Shown here: positions 62,080 through 64,000 of the stretch, piece after piece | How the letters are laid out: each line of letters starts with the position of its first letter | Numbering within the stretch: the stretch's first letter is position 1 | From: Williamsia muralis NBRC 105860 | GTDB taxonomy: Bacteria > Actinomycetota > Actinomycetes > Mycobacteriales > Mycobacteriaceae | Reading direction: 5' to 3' | DNA length: 64,000 nucleotides | Assembly: GCF_001598915.1 (NCBI RefSeq) | Contig: NZ_BDAP01000001.1 | Location: forward strand, 310,001 to 374,000 | The notes under the pieces: model-generated | Told to the model about the DNA's origin: nothing | Seen by the model: the letters and a program-made list of their open reading frames with translations, nothing else | The model's database searches: none | Translations under genes and position numbers: made by a program

Positions 62080-63221
62080 GCCGCCGAACCGAGGATGAGG
62101 GCGCTGCCACGGGTGGAGCTGTATCCCGACACCAAGGCGAGCCGGGCATCGTGCACCTGGCGATCGCCTGCCGCGCCCCGTAACTGCGTCACCGCTTCGG
62201 CGACGTTGTTGAGTCCGTGGATATATCCCTCGGACAGCAGGCCGCCATTCGGGTTGATCGGCAATGCGCCGCCCGCCGCGATCTCTCCCGAGCCGGCGTA
62301 TTCGCCTCCGAGACCCTTGTCGCAGAACCCGAAGTCCTCGATCTGACACAGGACCGAATAGGTGAACGCGTCGTATAGGCACGCCACGTCGATGTCGGCC
62401 GGACCCACCCCGGCCCGTTCGAACAACTGGTCACGCAGCCAGACCGGGAACATGGCCGTCACGTCCGGATATTTTTCGTAGGGAACCACCGAATGCGGCC
62501 CGGCTCCGTATGCCCAGGAACGGATCTCGACTACCGGCCGCCGCTCCGAACCTGTTGGCAAGGCGACGACGATCGCGACGGCGCCGTCGGTCTCGAGGCA
62601 GCAGTCGAGCAGGTGCAGGGGCTCGGCGATCGGGCGGCAACCGAGGTAGTCGTCCATCGTCATCGGACGCCCGTTCATCACGGCATTCGGATTGTGTTGC
62701 GCGTTCTCGCGCAGCGTCACCGCAATGGCCCCGAGGTGCTCGCGGGTGGTTCCGTACTCCGCCATGTGCCGGGCGGTGGCCATGGCGGCGACCTCCACCG
62801 GTGCCGCGTAGCCGTACGGAGCCATGAACTGCCGGTATCCGGCCGCAGATCCAGTGCCGTAGTCGCCCATCCGCACTCCGGACGCGCCGTTCATGGCGCG
62901 GTAGATCAGGACGTGTGAGGCGCGCCCGTCGGCCACCACGTCCGCTGCTGTGCCGATGAGCGCACACAACTCGGATCCGCCGCCGACCACCGCCTGTGAC
63001 CAGGTCAATGGTCCGGTGCCCAGGTCGGATGCCACTTCGGAAGGCGCTGCGGTGTCGTTGTCGTGGTAGGTCGCGACCGCATCGACGTCGTCCACCGTGA
63101 TACCGGCATCGGCGATGGCGGCCAGTGCCGCCTCGGTGGCCAATTGCAGAACCGTTCGACCGGATCTGCGCGAGAACGCGGTCCGGCCGACACCTGCGAT
63201 GACCGGGATGCCGCTGGTCAA
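62076..63221 (-). CDS. Ltp2-like thiolase-fold protein (probable retro-aldolase)
   Basis: 381 residues from TTG at 63221. Thiolase cysteine replaced (QAVVGGGSELCALIG); CLYDAFTYSVLCQIEDFGF at 281-299 and GGLLSEGYIHGLNN at 326-339 carry the tyrosines expected of Ltp2 aldolases. Closely similar in motifs to the 33816 product. Coupled to a DUF35 gene, a dehydrogenase and a ligase, so the set could run activation, dehydrogenation and aldol cleavage of one side chain, with a true thiolase upstream. Confidence 0.9.
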   Translation of the reverse strand: MTSGIPVIAGVGRTAFSRRSGRTVLQLATEAALAAIADAGITVDDVDAVATYHDNDTAAPSEVASDLGTGPLTWSQAVVGGGSELCALIGTAADVVADGRASHVLIYRAMNGASGVRMGDYGTGSAAGYRQFMAPYGYAAPVEVAAMATARHMAEYGTTREHLGAIAVTLRENAQHNPNAVMNGRPMTMDDYLGCRPIAEPLHLLDCCLETDGAVAIVVALPTGSERRPVVEIRSWAYGAGPHSVVPYEKYPDVTAMFPVWLRDQLFERAGVGPADIDVACLYDAFTYSVLCQIEDFGFCDKGLGGEYAGSGEIAAGGALPINPNGGLLSEGYIHGLNNVAEAVTQLRGAAGDRQVHDARLALVSGYSSTRGSALILGSAA

Positions 63222-63258
63222 GTTCCCGTTTCGGCAGCCTGCGCCGAGATGGCGTCCA

Positions 63259-64000
63259 CTAGAGGCGCTCGAAGATGGTGGCGTTGGCGGTACCGCCGCC
63301 CTCGCACATCGACTGCAGGCCGTACCTGCCGCCCGTGCGCTGCAGGTAAGCCAGCAATGTCGTGGTCAGGCGAGTGCCCGACGCCCCGAGTGGGTGGCCG
63401 AGTGCGACCGCGCCGCCCGCCGGATTGAGCTTGGCGTCGGCGGCCCCGGTTTCGATCTGCCAGGCCAGCGGTACCGGTGCGAACGCCTCGTTGATCTCGA
63501 ACGCGTCGATGTCGTCGATGGTGAGCCCGGATCGTTTGAGAGCCAACGCTGTTGCCGGAATGGGCCCGGTCAGCATCTTGACCGGATCGTCCCCGGTGAC
63601 CACTGCGGTGTGCACCCGTGCGATGGGCGTGAGTCCGAGTGATGCGGCCTTCTCCGAGGTCATGACCAGGACGGCCGACGCGCCGTCGGAGATCTGCGAC
63701 GCGTTGCCGGCGCTGATCACGCCACCGTCGAGGAACGGGGTCTTGAGCGTTCCGAGTTTCTCGACGGTTGATCCCGGCCGGATGCCCTCGTCACGGCTGA
63801 TCACGTCCTCGCCCACCGTGATCGGGACGATTTCCGCATCGAAGTCGCCGTTCTTCTGCGCTGCCGCCGCTCGCTCGTGAGAACGCACGGCGTACTCATC
63901 AACCTGTTGACGGGACAGTTTCCACTCGCGGGCGATCTGCTCGGCGCCGGCGCCTTGGTTGAAGGAACCGAAGAATCCGGGACCGGTGAGTTCCTCGGCG
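63259..64000 (-). CDS. Thiolase (acetyl-CoA acetyltransferase), N-terminus beyond window
   Basis: The last 247 codons of a canonical thiolase; the frame is open to the window edge and begins mid-protein with GPGFFGSFNQGAGAEQIARE. Conserved blocks: SAGNASQISDGASAVLVM, INEAFAPVPLAWQIE, GGAVALGHPLGASGTR with the catalytic histidine, and LQSMCEGGGTANATIF with the second cysteine. The first catalytic cysteine lies outside the window. Stop is 37 bases from the Ltp-like start. Confidence 0.93.
   Translation of the reverse strand, partial: AEELTGPGFFGSFNQGAGAEQIAREWKLSRQQVDEYAVRSHERAAAAQKNGDFDAEIVPITVGEDVISRDEGIRPGSTVEKLGTLKTPFLDGGVISAGNASQISDGASAVLVMTSEKAASLGLTPIARVHTAVVTGDDPVKMLTGPIPATALALKRSGLTIDDIDAFEINEAFAPVPLAWQIETGAADAKLNPAGGAVALGHPLGASGTRLTTTLLAYLQRTGGRYGLQSMCEGGGTANATIFERL

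Overview
The window is high-GC DNA with frequent GTG and TTG starts and very dense gene packing; neighbouring starts and stops often overlap by 4 bases (ATGA or GTGA). The content points to a soil actinobacterium of the Mycobacteriales (Gordonia, Rhodococcus, Williamsia or Mycolicibacterium type): mycofactocin-type SDR, LLM/F420-type oxidoreductases, SCP-x/Ltp-like thiolases with DUF35 partners, paired acyl-CoA dehydrogenases, and a KshA/KshB-like oxygenase pair. This is inferred from gene families; I see no rRNA, tRNA, CRISPR array, transposase, plasmid origin or phage gene. Nearly every gene belongs to catabolism of CoA-activated aromatic, alicyclic or steroid/terpenoid-like acids.

Layout. 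(1) 1-6991, minus strand: a meta-cleavage lower pathway (C-C hydrolase, 2-hydroxypentadienoate-type hydratase, HpcH/HpaI aldolase), then a second unit with two acyl-CoA dehydrogenases, an Ltp-like protein and a CoA ligase cut by the window edge. (2) 7239-21841, plus strand: a long operon-like array. It starts with small hypothetical / thiolase-like / DUF35 / Rieske dioxygenase alpha / beta / CoA ligase, the same gene set as the ibuprofen (ipfABDEF) side-chain-removal system, and continues with ligase plus enoyl-CoA hydratase, aldehyde dehydrogenase, thiolase, flavin reductase, acyl-CoA dehydrogenase, LLM oxidoreductase, thioesterase and SDR. (3) 21847-25047: TetR regulator divergent from an aldehyde dehydrogenase and a mycofactocin-type SDR. 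(4) 25070-25725: gene debris. (5) 25759-36284: DoxX, type III CoA transferase, thioesterase, SnoaL-like protein, SDR, LLM, amidohydrolase, TetR, an EthD-like/Ltp/DUF35 set, SDR. (6) 36594-39311: KshA-like oxygenase, TetR, KshB-like reductase. (7) 39400-40432: decayed ligase and transporter-binding-protein fragments, then an isochorismatase-like gene with a doubtful start. (8) 41210-64000: CoA ligases, a thiolase with a cysteine-free HMG-CoA-synthase-like/OB-fold protein, three more acyl-CoA dehydrogenase groups, hydratases, a racemase, a GntR regulator, LLM, nitronate monooxygenase-like, amidohydrolase, hydrolase, and a thiolase / Ltp / DUF35 / dehydrogenase / ligase set running off the right edge.

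How it could work together (inference): acids are activated by the ligases, oxidised by heteromeric acyl-CoA dehydrogenases, hydrated by crotonases, and shortened either by true thiolases or by retro-aldol/retro-Claisen Ltp-DUF35 pairs. Rings are attacked by the two Rieske systems and opened products go through the hydrolase/hydratase/aldolase trio. No ring-cleaving extradiol dioxygenase is present in the window.

Sequence quality. At least three reading frames break by single-base-scale indels (EthD-like gene near 33723, racemase near 48881, acyl-CoA dehydrogenase near 61016 and 61555). An apparent ligase-hydratase fusion near 14150 could have the same cause. Most of these sit in short G/C runs, so assembly error must be excluded before calling pseudogenes or fusions.
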